Assembly: GCA_948616425.1 (NCBI GenBank)
Contig: CAPGBJ010000041.1
Coordinates: 62,001 to 126,000 of the forward strand
DNA from: an uncultured Oscillospiraceae bacterium
GTDB taxonomy: Bacteria; Bacillota; Clostridia; Oscillospirales; Oscillospiraceae
Length of the DNA: 64,000 nucleotides
Reading direction: 5' to 3'
Positions 1-7,940 of this stretch are shown piece after piece. Positions within the stretch are counted from its first letter, which is position 1. Each line of letters starts with the position of its first letter. The translations under genes and the position numbers were made by a program. Below the pieces are notes generated by a model. The model saw only the letters and a program-made list of their open reading frames with translations. It did not search any database and had not been told where the DNA came from.

Positions 1-240
1 GATAATGGGGACCTCGCGGGGCAGATCCCGCAGCTGGGTCAAAATCTCCAGGCCGTCCATATCGGGCAGCCCCAGGTCCAGAAGCACAAGGTCAGGTCCG
101 TGGGAGAAGAATAGGGACAGGCCCTCTTTCCCGGTGAAGGCGGAGATGGTGCGGTATTCGTTGGTGGCCAGGGCCCGGCTGATAAAGTTGCTGATGGCCC
201 GGTCGTCCTCAATGATGAGAATGGTCTGTTTTTCGCTCAT
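1..240 (-). CDS. KdpE-like response regulator, N-terminal part (cut by left edge)
   Basis: The 80 visible residues form the first two thirds of a receiver domain. The acidic pair is in IIEDD near the N-terminus, and the phospho-acceptor Asp lies in LVLLDLGLPDMDG. Receivers of this type (KdpE/OmpR family) are phosphorylated by a partner histidine kinase and usually carry a winged-helix DNA-binding domain, which would lie left of the window. The ATG at 240 has GGAGG about 8 nt upstream. It follows the kinase gene by 50 bp on the same strand, so the two are probably co-transcribed. The KdpE assignment rests mainly on the KdpD-like partner; whether kdpFABC is adjacent cannot be seen. Confidence 0.85.
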   Translation of the reverse strand, partial: MSEKQTILIIEDDRAISNFISRALATNEYRTISAFTGKEGLSLFFSHGPDLVLLDLGLPDMDGLEILTQLRDLPREVPII

Positions 241-290
241 GAGAGTCCTCCATTGTGTACTGTGGGGCGAAACTGCGATACTTTGGGCGG

Positions 291-1451
291 TCATGCCGTA
301 CCTGCGGCGGACAGACCAAAGCGGAATACTGCCCCCCCTGATGGGTGATTGCCTGCGGTGAAAAAGCCGCCATGCGCCTGAATGATGCTCTGGCAGACGG
401 ACAGGCCGATGCCCATCCCCCGGGTGGCATCCCCTGACAGAGGCATAGCCTGACCGGCCTGAATGGCCTGAAGGACCTCGGGAGACAGTCCATGGCCCTG
501 ATCCCGGACTTCCACCACGGCCCAGTCCTCCTGGCGATACAGGCGCAGGGTGATGTGGTCGCGGTCGCCAGAGTGTCGGATGGCGTTTTCCAGCAGGTTG
601 ACGATGACCTGCTTGATCAGCAGGGGGTCCATGGGCAGGTAGAGGATGTCCTCTGACAGATCCAACTCCACATGAAAGTCAGGAAAACGCCGCCGGGTGG
701 TGAGCAGAGCGTCCCCCGCGACCTCCTCCAGCATCTCCTCCCGCTTTTTCAGGGGGATGGTCCCGTCCTGAACCCGGGTGACGGACAACAGATTTTCTAC
801 CATGACAATCAGTCCGTCTGCGTCCTGCTTGATGTCGTTGAGCATGGAAATATTTTTGGGCGAGACCTCTGGGCTGGCCAGCAGTACGGCCACCGCTCCG
901 GAAATAGAGGTCAGGGGGGTGCGCAGGTCGTGAGATACCGCCCGCAGAATGTTTTCTCGAATGGCAACCCTGTCGGACTGAAGCTGGATAGCGGTCTTTT
1001 CGGCGTTGAGCTTCTCATTTTGCTCGTAGAGGGCTCTGGCGTTCTTCTCCCGGCGGACGGCTTCGGTGGCCTGTTTCTTTACCCGGGCGGTGAGGGCACA
1101 AATGACGCAGGAGATGGCCACCATGGACAGCATGGCCACCGGGTATCCTGTGCGGCTGAGGGAGAATGCGTCGTAGGGCTCCATAAAGTAGATGTTGATA
1201 AACAGCGCCCCGATGATGGAGGCGGCAATGCCGTAGACATAACCGGAGGTGAGCAGAGAGATGAGGGACACCGCCAGCACGAAGACCAGGGCGGAGTTGT
1301 TTTCTCCCCCCGTATGGGTGATGAGGATGCTGCTGGCCCAGTAGGCGGCGCAGAGAAACAGGGCTGTAATTCCCAAATTTCGGGGAATGGCGGGGATGCG
1401 GTGGCCCTGCACGTCCACCCAGTGGTACAGATCCTTGAGGTGTTGGAGCAT
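291..1451 (-). CDS. KdpD-like sensor histidine kinase (DUF4118 membrane domain)
   Basis: Membrane histidine kinase of about 386 aa. Residues 25-125 hold four hydrophobic segments of the DUF4118 type, without the large cytoplasmic KdpD/Usp domains of classical KdpD. A coiled linker follows (130-165), then HisKA with phospho-acceptor His174 (AVSHDLRTPL) and an HATPase domain with N box (VNLLENAIRHS) and G box (RGMGIGLS). I chose the ATG at 1451 because GGGGGAGG lies just upstream and a consensus-spaced promoter sits behind it; the frame is open further upstream to 1694 but runs through that promoter. Such short KdpD-like kinases sense potassium, osmotic or envelope signals in characterised cases. 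The signal here is unknown. Confidence 0.88.
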   Translation of the reverse strand: MLQHLKDLYHWVDVQGHRIPAIPRNLGITALFLCAAYWASSILITHTGGENNSALVFVLAVSLISLLTSGYVYGIAASIIGALFINIYFMEPYDAFSLSRTGYPVAMLSMVAISCVICALTARVKKQATEAVRREKNARALYEQNEKLNAEKTAIQLQSDRVAIRENILRAVSHDLRTPLTSISGAVAVLLASPEVSPKNISMLNDIKQDADGLIVMVENLLSVTRVQDGTIPLKKREEMLEEVAGDALLTTRRRFPDFHVELDLSEDILYLPMDPLLIKQVIVNLLENAIRHSGDRDHITLRLYRQEDWAVVEVRDQGHGLSPEVLQAIQAGQAMPLSGDATRGMGIGLSVCQSIIQAHGGFFTAGNHPSGGAVFRFGLSAAGTA

Positions 1452-1506
1452 GAGAGCGCCTCCCCCGGCGGGGCGCACAGAGGAGGCCCCGCGTGATGTT
1501 GCGACA

Positions 1507-1535
1507 ATTATAACAAAAACCAGCCCAAAGGTAAA
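1507..1535 (-). promoter_or_regulatory. sigma-A-type promoter of the KdpD-like operon
   Basis: On the minus strand, -35 TTTACC (1530-1535) and a perfect -10 TATAAT (1507-1512) are separated by 17 bp. Transcription would begin near 1500, about 50 nt before the kinase start codon. Confidence 0.6.
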
Positions 1536-1638
1536 GAGCGGGGCGGGGAGATGGGAAATCTTAACGATGTCGAAATATGCCGGGCTGGAGCGGGGGCCTC
1601 CACGCCCAAACAGGGGGGCGGCGTTTGCTAAGAGGGTA

Positions 1639-1667
1639 TTGTACAGTGCGCTAAAGAGTGGTATAAT
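1639..1667 (+). promoter_or_regulatory. sigma-A-type promoter of pyrE
   Basis: -35 TTGTAC (1639-1644), 17 bp, -10 TATAAT (1662-1667). It is back to back with the kinase promoter and gives a leader of about 70 nt before pyrE. I see no PyrR-type attenuator in that leader. Confidence 0.65.
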
Positions 1668-1743
1668 AAGCCATTCAGGCCAAAATAGGCCCAAATTTGC
1701 CTGCCGGCGGTGCCGGACACACAGATGAAAAGGAGTTTTTCAC

Positions 1744-2421
1744 ATGACGTACAAAGAGGAATTCATCACCTTCATGGTGCGATCCGGAGTGCTCACTTTT
1801 GGGGACTTCACCACCAAGTCGGGGCGGAAAACCCCCTATTTTGTCAACACCGGCAATTATAAGACCGGGGCTCAGGCCGCCCGGCTGGGGGATTACTACG
1901 CCGCCTGCATTCAGGAAAATATGCCCGAGGGGGCGATAGACTGCCTGTTTGGACCGGCTTACAAGGGGATCCCGCTGGCCGTCTCTGCCGCGGCGTCGCT
2001 CTATCGGAACTACGGCCGTGACCTGCCGTACTGCTTTAACCGCAAGGAGGTCAAGGACCATGGCGAGGGGGGCTCTATGGTGGGCTATAAGCCCCAGGGC
2101 GGGGACCGAGTGGCGATTATTGAGGACGTGGTTACCGCCGGCACTGCCGTCCGAGAGACGATAGAGCTGTTTCGATCGGTGGCGGAGGTGGACATAAAGG
2201 CCCTCTTTGTCTCTGTAGACCGGATGGAGCGGGGGACTCGGGACTGCTCTACACTGGATGAACTGCGCCAGGATTTTGACCTTCAGGTATTCCCCATTGT
2301 CACCGTGCGGGAGGTGATTTCCTTCCTCCACAACAATCCTGTGGATGGCAAGGTCTATATCGACGACGAGGTGAAGAACAAAATGGAGGGGTATCTGGCC
2401 CAGTATGGGGCCAAGGTATGA
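1744..2421 (+). CDS. pyrE: orotate phosphoribosyltransferase
   Basis: Catalyses orotate + PRPP to OMP + diphosphate, the fifth step of de novo pyrimidine synthesis, in the cytosol. The 225-aa protein shows the type I phosphoribosyltransferase fold signature: the PRPP-binding loop VAIIEDVVTAGTA near residue 120 and the substrate region with SGRKTPYF near residues 26-33. AAAAGGAG precedes the ATG at 1744. It is separated from other pyr genes in this window and overlaps the next gene by ATGA, so the two are translationally coupled. Confidence 0.95.
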   Translation: MTYKEEFITFMVRSGVLTFGDFTTKSGRKTPYFVNTGNYKTGAQAARLGDYYAACIQENMPEGAIDCLFGPAYKGIPLAVSAAASLYRNYGRDLPYCFNRKEVKDHGEGGSMVGYKPQGGDRVAIIEDVVTAGTAVRETIELFRSVAEVDIKALFVSVDRMERGTRDCSTLDELRQDFDLQVFPIVTVREVISFLHNNPVDGKVYIDDEVKNKMEGYLAQYGAKV

Positions 2422-2852
2422 ACTTGATTGACAGGGCCCTGGCACAAGGGGACTCACTCACCGCCGATGATTTGCTCCAGGCTATGGCAGATCTCTATAA
2501 AGAGCCCCAGGTCTGGCAGGAGCTGGCACAGTATCCCCAGTACATCCAGGATATCGCTTACATCGTCGACTATGACACGCAAGTGCAGATGGAGGGGCTG
2601 GACGCCTTTGTGACGGGCCCACATGCAGAACAGTATGAGCAGACCTGGCAGGCCCTCATGAACTGTGGCGCGGTGGACGAGGCCCGTATCCTGGAGCGGG
2701 TGAAAAGTCTTGCGGACAGCGACCCCGCCTGTGAGGACAGCGCGGTTGACGACGAAATAGCTGTCCTTTGCCGCAAGATTGCCCTGTATCAGGACTATGA
2801 CGCCTTTTGGGACCTGGTACGGGCATACATTGAGCGGTCCTGGAAACGTTAA
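2418..2852 (+). CDS. DMP19/DUF4375-like protein of unknown function
   Basis: A 144-aa acidic protein starting inside the pyrE stop (ATGA). The pattern of an aromatic/Asp-rich central helix (IVDYDTQVQMEGLDAF), then YEQTWQAL and GAVDEARIL, resembles the DUF4375 (DMP19) family, whose best known member mimics DNA in Neisseria. This similarity is by eye and not secure. No signal peptide or membrane segment. The coupling to pyrE suggests co-expression but not a shared function. Confidence 0.6.
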   Translation: MNLIDRALAQGDSLTADDLLQAMADLYKEPQVWQELAQYPQYIQDIAYIVDYDTQVQMEGLDAFVTGPHAEQYEQTWQALMNCGAVDEARILERVKSLADSDPACEDSAVDDEIAVLCRKIALYQDYDAFWDLVRAYIERSWKR

Positions 2853-2868
2853 AAGGAGGTGAGCAGCC

Positions 2869-3588
2869 ATGCCAAAGCACATTCACACCGGTCATCGGAA
2901 GCGTGTGAAAACAGAATTTCAGGTCCGGGGAGTTGCGGGTTGGCCCGATCACCGGATTTTGGAGCTGCTGCTCTTCTACGCCATTCCCCAGGGGGATGTG
3001 AATCCCCTGGCCCACGAGCTTGTTGACCGTTTTGGTTCCTTGGACCGGGTGTTGGATGCTCTGCCGGAGGAGCTGATGAAGGTAAAGGGGATGGGGGAGC
3101 ACTCCATTACCCTGCTGAAGCTGATTCCAGCGGTGATGGGCCGCTATTTGGAGGAACGCACCGGACCAGGACAGATCATCCATACTGTGGAGGAGGCCGG
3201 GAATGTCCTGGCCCCCTATTTCTATGGGTCGCGCAACGAGATGGTCTATGTCCTGTGCCTGGATGCCAAAGAGAGGCTGCTAGGGGCCAAGAAGCTGTCT
3301 GAAGGGAACCTGAGTAACTCCGATGTGACCATTCGCCGGGCAGCGGAAGAGTGTATGGCCTTGCAGGCGTCTTTCTGCTACCTGGCCCACAACCATGTCA
3401 GCGGCATTGCCCTGCCCTCCCCGGAGGATGTGAATACGACCGATGTGGTCCGGGCGGCCCTGGCACCCCTGGGGGTGCGGTTGGTGGACCATCTGGTTTT
3501 TGTGGATGGAGACATGGTGTCGATCCGACAGAGTCAGCAGGTGGGGTGGGGCAGAGGTTTTCGAATGATCTACCCAGGTCAGATGTAA
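2869..3588 (+). CDS. radC: RadC/JAB-domain protein
   Basis: 239 aa with the two RadC parts. The N-terminal UPF0758 helix-hairpin-helix-like region includes the KGMGEH turn near residues 73-78. The C-terminal JAB/MPN metalloprotease-like domain has the zinc-binding H-x-H-x10-D motif (H174, H176, D187) and the S-x-x-D type context. Function of RadC is unsettled: it was linked to repair historically, but not convincingly. AAAAGGAGG precedes the ATG. The usual JAMM sequence HNHPSG reads HNHVSG here, a small change next to the metal ligands. Confidence 0.9.
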   Translation: MPKHIHTGHRKRVKTEFQVRGVAGWPDHRILELLLFYAIPQGDVNPLAHELVDRFGSLDRVLDALPEELMKVKGMGEHSITLLKLIPAVMGRYLEERTGPGQIIHTVEEAGNVLAPYFYGSRNEMVYVLCLDAKERLLGAKKLSEGNLSNSDVTIRRAAEECMALQASFCYLAHNHVSGIALPSPEDVNTTDVVRAALAPLGVRLVDHLVFVDGDMVSIRQSQQVGWGRGFRMIYPGQM

Positions 3589-3604
3589 TTTTCGTATTTT
3601 TCCC

Positions 3605-3633
3605 TTGAAATAGAACGTTAGTTCTGGTATAAT
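3605..3633 (+). promoter_or_regulatory. promoter of uvrB
   Basis: -35 TTGAAA (3605-3610), 17 bp, -10 TATAAT (3628-3633), a near-consensus sigma-A promoter. The start would be near 3640, leaving a leader of about 95 nt. Confidence 0.75.
3613..3624 (+). promoter_or_regulatory. LexA (SOS) operator in the uvrB promoter
   Basis: GAAC-GTTA-GTTC, a perfect GAAC-N4-GTTC palindrome extended to AGAAC/GTTCT. This is the core of the Firmicutes DinR/LexA box. It fills the spacer between the -35 and -10 boxes, the position expected for repression by occlusion. uvrB is a classic SOS gene. No such box was seen upstream of uvrA or recD2 in this window. Confidence 0.75.
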
Positions 3634-3636
3634 AAA

Positions 3637-3698
3637 AAAATACCCGGCCGTTTCCGGCAATTTTTCTTTCAGAGAGGCGGGTTCCGGCTGGGTATTTT
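3637..3698 (+). promoter_or_regulatory. inverted repeat in the uvrB leader
   Basis: AAAATACCCGGCCG (3637-3650) pairs with CGGCTGGGTATTTT (3685-3698) except at one position, across a 34-nt loop that holds a smaller GCCG/CGGC hairpin. It starts at the predicted transcription start. The TATTTT at its 3' side makes it terminator-like, but the T run is short. It could stabilise the leader or attenuate transcription. Confidence 0.35.
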
Positions 3699-3735
3699 AA
3701 TGGGGGGAACGTTACAGTGAGGAGGGGGGAGAACC

Positions 3736-5706
3736 ATGCCAAAATTAGAAGTGGTGTCCGAATATACGCCCAGCGGCGACCAGCCGGAGGCCATCGAAGC
3801 TCTGGCCAACGGCATCGAGATGGGGTTGGATGAACAGACCCTGCTGGGGGTGACCGGGTCGGGCAAGACCTTCACCATGGCCAAGATTATCGAGAAGGTC
3901 CAGCGGCCCACCCTGGTGCTGGCCCATAACAAGACCCTGGCCGCCCAGCTGTGCGCCGAGTTCAAGGAGTTTTTTCCCAACAACGCGGTGGAATACTTCG
4001 TGTCCTATTACGACTACTACCAGCCCGAGGCCTATATCCCCCACACCGATACCTTTATTGAAAAAGATTCCTCCGTAAACGAGGAGATCGACCGCCTGCG
4101 GCTGAGCGCCACCGCCTCCCTGCTGGAGCGGCGGGACGTGATTGTGGTGTCCTCTGTGTCCTGCATCTACGGTCTGGGTGAGCCGGAGGACTTTGCCAAA
4201 ATGATGGTCTCCCTCCGGGTGGGCGCCCAGATGGAGCGGGACGAGATGCTAAAAAAGCTGGTGGCCATCCGCTACGAGCGCAACGACATCGCCTTCGAGC
4301 GCAACATGTTCCGGGTCCGGGGGGACACAGTGGAGGTCTGGCCCGCCTACTGGAAGGACACCGCCATCCGGGTGGAGTTCTTCGGGGACGAGATCGACCG
4401 CATCTCGGAGATCAACGTGGTGACCGGTTCCCCCATCCGCCGCCTGCAAAATATTCCCATATGGCCCGCCACCCACTACGTCACGCCCAAGGAGAAGATG
4501 GACGCCGCCATTCAGGAGATCTACCAGGAAATGGAACAACGGGTGGCCTTCTTCGAGTCGGAGGGCAAGCTGATCGAGGCCCAGCGCATTAAGCAGCGCA
4601 CTATGTATGACATTGAAATGATGCAGGAGCTGGGCTACTGCTCCGGCATCGAGAACTACTCCCGGGTGATCGAGGGCCGGCCGGTGGGGTCGCCCCCCAA
4701 CACGTTGATGGACTACTTCCCCAAGGACTTTGTCCTGTTTATTGACGAGAGCCATGTCACACTGCCCCAGGTGCGGGCCATGTACAACGGCGACCGGGCC
4801 CGGAAAACTACGCTGGTGGACTACGGCTTTCGACTGCCCTGCGCCTTTGATAACCGACCGCTGAAGTTTGAGGAGTTTGAGAGACGGGTCAACCAGATCG
4901 TCTACGTCTCCGCCACCCCCGGGGAGTATGAGCGCACCCGGTCGGGGCAGATTGTAGAGCAGGTCATCCGGCCCACCGGTCTGCTGGACCCGGTGATCCA
5001 GGTCCGGCCGGTGGAGGGACAGATTGACGACCTCATTGGGGAAATCAACACCCGCACCGCCCAAAACGAGCGGGTGTTGGTGACCACCCTCACCAAGCGG
5101 ATGGCCGAGGACCTCACGACCTATCTCCAGGGGGCGGGGATCAAGGTGCGGTATATGCACCACGACATTGACGCCATGGAGCGCATGGAGATCATCCGGG
5201 ACTTGCGGCTGGGTACCTTCCATGTGCTGGTGGGCATCAATCTGCTGCGGGAGGGGTTGGACCTGCCCGAAGTGTCCCTTGTGGCCATCCTGGACGCCGA
5301 CAAGGAGGGCTTCCTCCGGTCGGAAACCTCTCTCATCCAGACCATCGGCCGGGCTGCCCGGAACGCCCAGGGCATGGTGGTCATGTACGCCGACACCGTG
5401 ACCCCATCTATGCGCCGGGCCATCGACGAGACGGAACGCCGCCGGGAGAAGCAGGACGCCTTCAACAGGGCCCACGGCATTGTCCCCAAGACGGTGATCA
5501 AATCGGTGCGCAACCTGCTGGATCTGGATGCCCAGGAGGACAAGGACTCCGCCGAGCGGCGGGGGGAGGTGGCCGGCCTCACCAAACAGCAGAAGGCGGA
5601 ACGCATTGCCCGACTGGAAAAAGAAATGCGCGAAGCGGCCAAGATGCTGGAATTCGAGCTGGCTGCCGCCCTGCGGGACCAAATTATCGAGCTGCGGGGG
5701 AAATAG
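3736..5706 (+). CDS. uvrB: excinuclease ABC subunit B
   Basis: Damage-verifying helicase-like subunit of nucleotide excision repair. It is loaded by UvrA, holds the lesion and recruits UvrC. The 656-aa length is normal. Visible parts: Walker A GVTGSGKT (38-45), the Tyr-rich beta-hairpin that clamps DNA ([10 protein letters not shown], 91-100), Walker B-like FIDESH (335-340), helicase motif VI (QTIGRAARN) and a C-terminal UVR domain ending in [12 protein letters not shown] that contacts UvrC. GAGGGGGGAG precedes the ATG. Expression is probably SOS-regulated through the LexA box in its promoter. Its last codons and 3' flank are tandemly duplicated downstream. Confidence 0.98.
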   Translation: MPKLEVVSEYTPSGDQPEAIEALANGIEMGLDEQTLLGVTGSGKTFTMAKIIEKVQRPTLVLAHNKTLAAQLCAEFKEFFPNNAVEYFVSYYDYYQPEAYIPHTDTFIEKDSSVNEEIDRLRLSATASLLERRDVIVVSSVSCIYGLGEPEDFAKMMVSLRVGAQMERDEMLKKLVAIRYERNDIAFERNMFRVRGDTVEVWPAYWKDTAIRVEFFGDEIDRISEINVVTGSPIRRLQNIPIWPATHYVTPKEKMDAAIQEIYQEMEQRVAFFESEGKLIEAQRIKQRTMYDIEMMQELGYCSGIENYSRVIEGRPVGSPPNTLMDYFPKDFVLFIDESHVTLPQVRAMYNGDRARKTTLVDYGFRLPCAFDNRPLKFEEFERRVNQIVYVSATPGEYERTRSGQIVEQVIRPTGLLDPVIQVRPVEGQIDDLIGEINTRTAQNERVLVTTLTKRMAEDLTTYLQGAGIKVRYMHHDIDAMERMEIIRDLRLGTFHVLVGINLLREGLDLPEVSLVAILDADKEGFLRSETSLIQTIGRAARNAQGMVVMYADTVTPSMRRAIDETERRREKQDAFNRAHGIVPKTVIKSVRNLLDLDAQEDKDSAERRGEVAGLTKQQKAERIARLEKEMREAAKMLEFELAAALRDQIIELRGK

Positions 5707-6085
5707 CGCATTTCTTTTGGGGCCCCATCGCAGATGGGGCGGCGCGGTAAGCGCCGTAAATTCGAAGCCCCGAAAGGGGCGGAGAATTTCCGGAGGACGG
5801 GCTTTGCCCGTCCGAGGATTATAATGAAACGGGTCCCCATCCGGGCGAGCCCGGATGGGAGAATGCGGAAAGCGGCCAAAATGCTGGAATTCGAGCTGGC
5901 TGCCGCCCTGCGGGACCAAATTATCGAGCTGCGGGGGAAATAGCGCATTTCTTTTGGGGCCCCATCGCAGATGGGGCGGCGCGGTAAGCGCCGTAAATTC
6001 GAAGCCCCGAGAGGGGCGGAGAATTTCCGAAGGACGGGCTTTGCCCGTCCGAGGGTTATAATGAAACGGGTCCCCATCCAGGCGG
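5625..6085 (+). repeat. tandem duplication (unit 237 bp) of the uvrB 3' end plus a multi-hairpin element
   Basis: The segment beginning in the last 27 codons of uvrB is repeated directly after itself with an exact offset of 237 bp (stop codon at 5704-5706; copy at 5941-5943). I count only about five mismatches in roughly 210 aligned bases. The non-coding part of each unit is a string of small perfect hairpins: GCCCCAT/ATGGGGC, GGCGC/GCGCC, AAATTC+GCCCC/GGGGC+GAATTT with a GAAA loop, GACGGGC/GCCCGTC and, in copy 1, CCCATCCGGG/CCCGGATGGG. Copy 2 is broken inside the last hairpin. The extra uvrB tail (about 5862-5943) is not a gene on its own. The hairpin string looks like a dispersed palindromic repeat, which is inference. 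Apart from these copies I see nothing coding in 5707-6119. Confidence 0.85.
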
Positions 6086-6119
6086 GAATGAGGAATTGGG
6101 TGCCGGTTTCCTCACCGGA

Positions 6120-6275
6120 ATGCTTGCCTGGGCGCTGTGCGCCGCCGTGGCGCTCCTCCTGGAACATCGGTGTCCCGAAGGAAAGGGGAGGACAGCGGTC
6201 CGCTGCCTGTCGCTGACGGGATTGACCTTGTTTACCGTGCTGGCGGCCCTTTGGTTTGCCGCAGTGTCCTCCTAG
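6120..6275 (+). pseudogene. small hydrophobic ORF, possibly the tail of a truncated membrane protein
   Basis: 51 codons from ATG 6120 to TAG 6273-6275 encode two hydrophobic stretches (MLAWALCAAVALLL and LTLFTVLAALWFAAV) separated by a short charged loop. There is no ribosome binding site at the ATG. The same frame stays open upstream into the second repeat copy without a credible start. It may be the 3' remnant of a membrane-protein gene whose front was lost when the repeat formed, or a very small real protein. Confidence 0.3.
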
Positions 6276-6345
6276 GCACCAACCCGGCCGAATGGTGAAA
6301 AAATTGTTATTACGAGGACAAAGTCTGTTGAAAGGGGAACTGGCT

Positions 6346-6582
6346 ATGGACGATCGTTTTCAGACCCCTTACAGTCACCCTCGCTGGTGGTGGTATGGAG
6401 ATGGAGGGATACCGGTTTGCTTCGGATGCACTCATTTTCGCGGATATGTAAAAGGCGCAGTTCGGTGTACCGTATTTTGGGATGGAATCCCAACCGAATA
6501 CAGTCAGTCAAAAGATACTGTGGAAGAATTCCCCAGGGGGAAACATTGTATTCATTTTGAGAAATATATAGAGTCGGATTGA
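6346..6582 (+). CDS. small Cys-rich protein of unknown function
   Basis: 78 aa, starting at the ATG preceded by AAAGGGGA. Four cysteines occur in a CFGCTHF ... RCTVF ... GKHCIHFEKY arrangement, with the DGIP turn seen in small clostridial proteins that carry C-x2-C-x-H and GIP.E motifs. The cysteines and histidines could bind a metal. It carries an unusual N-terminal PRWWWYGDGG run. It lies 16 bp before the deacylase gene and could be co-transcribed with it. I do not recognise a function. Confidence 0.6.
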   Translation: MDDRFQTPYSHPRWWWYGDGGIPVCFGCTHFRGYVKGAVRCTVFWDGIPTEYSQSKDTVEEFPRGKHCIHFEKYIESD

Positions 6583-6598
6583 CCTTGGAGGATATCCC

Positions 6599-7081
6599 AT
6601 GATTAAAAATAGGGATGAAAAGACCAACGTGATGCGGATTCTGGAGCAAAAAAACATCCGCTACACCGCCCACACCTACAACCCAGAAGCCGGTGCAGAC
6701 GGGGTAAGCGTAGCCCGGCAGCTGGGGCAGGACCCGGAGTGTGTCTTTAAGACCCTGGTGGCCCAGGGGGCCTCTGGGGGGCTGTATGTGTTTGATATCC
6801 CTGTGGGGGATAATCTCGACCTGAAGAAGGCGGCCAAGGCGGTGGGGGAAAAGTCCGTCGCCATGATCCACCAGAGGGAACTGCTGCCCCTGACAGGTTA
6901 TGTCCACGGGGGGTGTTCCCCGGTGGGGATGAAGAAGCGGTACCCCACTGTCTTCCACGAGACGGCGGAGATCATCGACACTATCATGGTGTCGGCAGGC
7001 AAAATTGGCTTTCAGGTGGAGCTGGAACCCGCTGCGCTGATCGGGCTGGTGGGCGGAACCACTGCGGATTTGACTGTTTAA
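6599..7081 (+). CDS. ybaK: Cys-tRNA(Pro)/Cys-tRNA(Cys) deacylase, YbaK/EbsC family
   Basis: 160-aa trans-editing protein that hydrolyses cysteine wrongly attached to tRNA-Pro. Family marks seen: the catalytic-site lysine in CVFKTLV, the GDNLDLKKAAKAVG segment, and the C-terminal GGCSPVGMKKRYP and GFQVELEPAALIGLVGG strands. GGAGG lies about 8 nt before ATG 6599. The following gene starts 11 bp after its stop behind its own GGAGG, so the two are likely co-transcribed. Confidence 0.92.
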   Translation: MIKNRDEKTNVMRILEQKNIRYTAHTYNPEAGADGVSVARQLGQDPECVFKTLVAQGASGGLYVFDIPVGDNLDLKKAAKAVGEKSVAMIHQRELLPLTGYVHGGCSPVGMKKRYPTVFHETAEIIDTIMVSAGKIGFQVELEPAALIGLVGGTTADLTV

Positions 7082-7092
7082 GGAGGAAATGT

Positions 7093-7866
7093 ATGGCAAG
7101 TAGTTCTGATTTTGTCAACTACATCTGCGAGCAGATGGAGGGGTTGGGGGCGGTGCGCTCCCGAAAGATGTTCGGGGAGTATATGGTCTACCTCAATGAC
7201 AAACCGGTAATCATCATCTGCGACGACCGACCCATGGTCAAGATGCTGCCCTGTCTCGAGGCGCTTCTCCAGGGCCGGCCCACCCAGCCCCCCTACGAAG
7301 GGGCCAAGGACCACTATCTCCTGGACCCCGACGACCGGGACACCCTTCGAAGGGCGGTCCAGCTGGTGGAGGAGGTCACGCCCCTGTCTAAGAAGAAAAC
7401 GCCTAAGAAGAAGCCCGCCCTGGCAGAGGGCCCCCTGCCCTGGGATGTGGTCTGGCCCCAGCAGATGAAGCCGAGCCTGTCCGATATCGGAGAATGGGTG
7501 AACAACCCCCTCTTTGAGGAGCTGATAAGCTGGATGGGAGCGGCTTACCATGTGGAGCCCTCGATAGAGTTCAGCAAATGCTCGCTGGACAAGGGGTGGA
7601 ATGTCAAATATAAAAAGGGGAGCAAGTCGCTGTGCGTCCTCTATGTCCGGTCTGGGTGGTTCACCGCCATGGTGACGATGAATGCTAAGCAGCTGGCCGA
7701 GCTGGAGCCCCTGCTGTCCACCTTCTCCGCCGCCTTCCGCAGGATGTATGAGGGCACCGCCCTGTTTAACGGCGGTAAGTGGCTGATGGTGGATGTGAAG
7801 GAGGATAAGCAGTTTATAGAGGTCCAGCGGCTGATTCTGCTGAAAGCGGAGCCGGTGAAAAAATAG
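7093..7866 (+). CDS. TfoX N-terminal domain fused to DUF3788
   Basis: 257 aa. Residues 1-95 match the TfoX_N domain (RKMFGEYMVYLNDKP, ICDDRPMVKM, PPYEGAKDHYLLD). A Lys/Pro linker (KKKTPKKKP, about 102-110) leads to a DUF3788-type domain (120-250) with its hallmarks PSLSDIGEWVNNPLFEELI, KGWNVKYKKGSKSLCVLY, WFTAMVTM and GGKWLMVDV. Both domains usually occur as separate small cytosolic proteins. TfoX_N is linked to competence regulation only in gamma-proteobacteria, so no such role is claimed. The start is set by AGGAGGAAA just before ATG 7093; the open frame extends further upstream only by chance. Confidence 0.8.
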   Translation: MASSSDFVNYICEQMEGLGAVRSRKMFGEYMVYLNDKPVIIICDDRPMVKMLPCLEALLQGRPTQPPYEGAKDHYLLDPDDRDTLRRAVQLVEEVTPLSKKKTPKKKPALAEGPLPWDVVWPQQMKPSLSDIGEWVNNPLFEELISWMGAAYHVEPSIEFSKCSLDKGWNVKYKKGSKSLCVLYVRSGWFTAMVTMNAKQLAELEPLLSTFSAAFRRMYEGTALFNGGKWLMVDVKEDKQFIEVQRLILLKAEPVKK

Positions 7867-7868
7867 GC

Positions 7869-7921
7869 TTGACAATAAAAATTTGTTCCGTTAGGCTGTA
7901 GAGGCGGCCTGGGGCCGCCTC
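7869..7921 (+). promoter_or_regulatory. possible promoter followed by a GC hairpin
   Basis: A perfect -35 TTGACA (7869-7874) with a weak -10 TAGGCT 17 bp downstream (7892-7897), then the perfect 8-bp stem GAGGCGGC/GCCGCCTC (7901-7908/7914-7921) without a T run. It may start the transcript of the membrane-protein gene at 7941. The weak -10 keeps confidence low. Confidence 0.35.
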
Positions 7922-7940
7922 AGCGGAGGGGGGCAGGAGT

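Noticed and set aside
1452..1694. N-terminal extension of the KdpD-like kinase
   Set aside because: The frame is open, but it covers a consensus promoter pair, and the ATG at 1451 has the only good ribosome binding site.
1668..1743. PyrR attenuator in front of pyrE
   Set aside because: The leader is only about 70 nt, with no antiterminator/terminator pair visible.
3701..3720. Second LexA site (GAACGTTACAGT) just before uvrB
   Set aside because: Only one half-site matches; the other half is CAGT, not GTTC.
5734..6216. Two short ORFs (69 and 81 codons) inside the tandem repeat
   Set aside because: They read through palindromes and the copied uvrB tail; the peptide content follows from the repeat.
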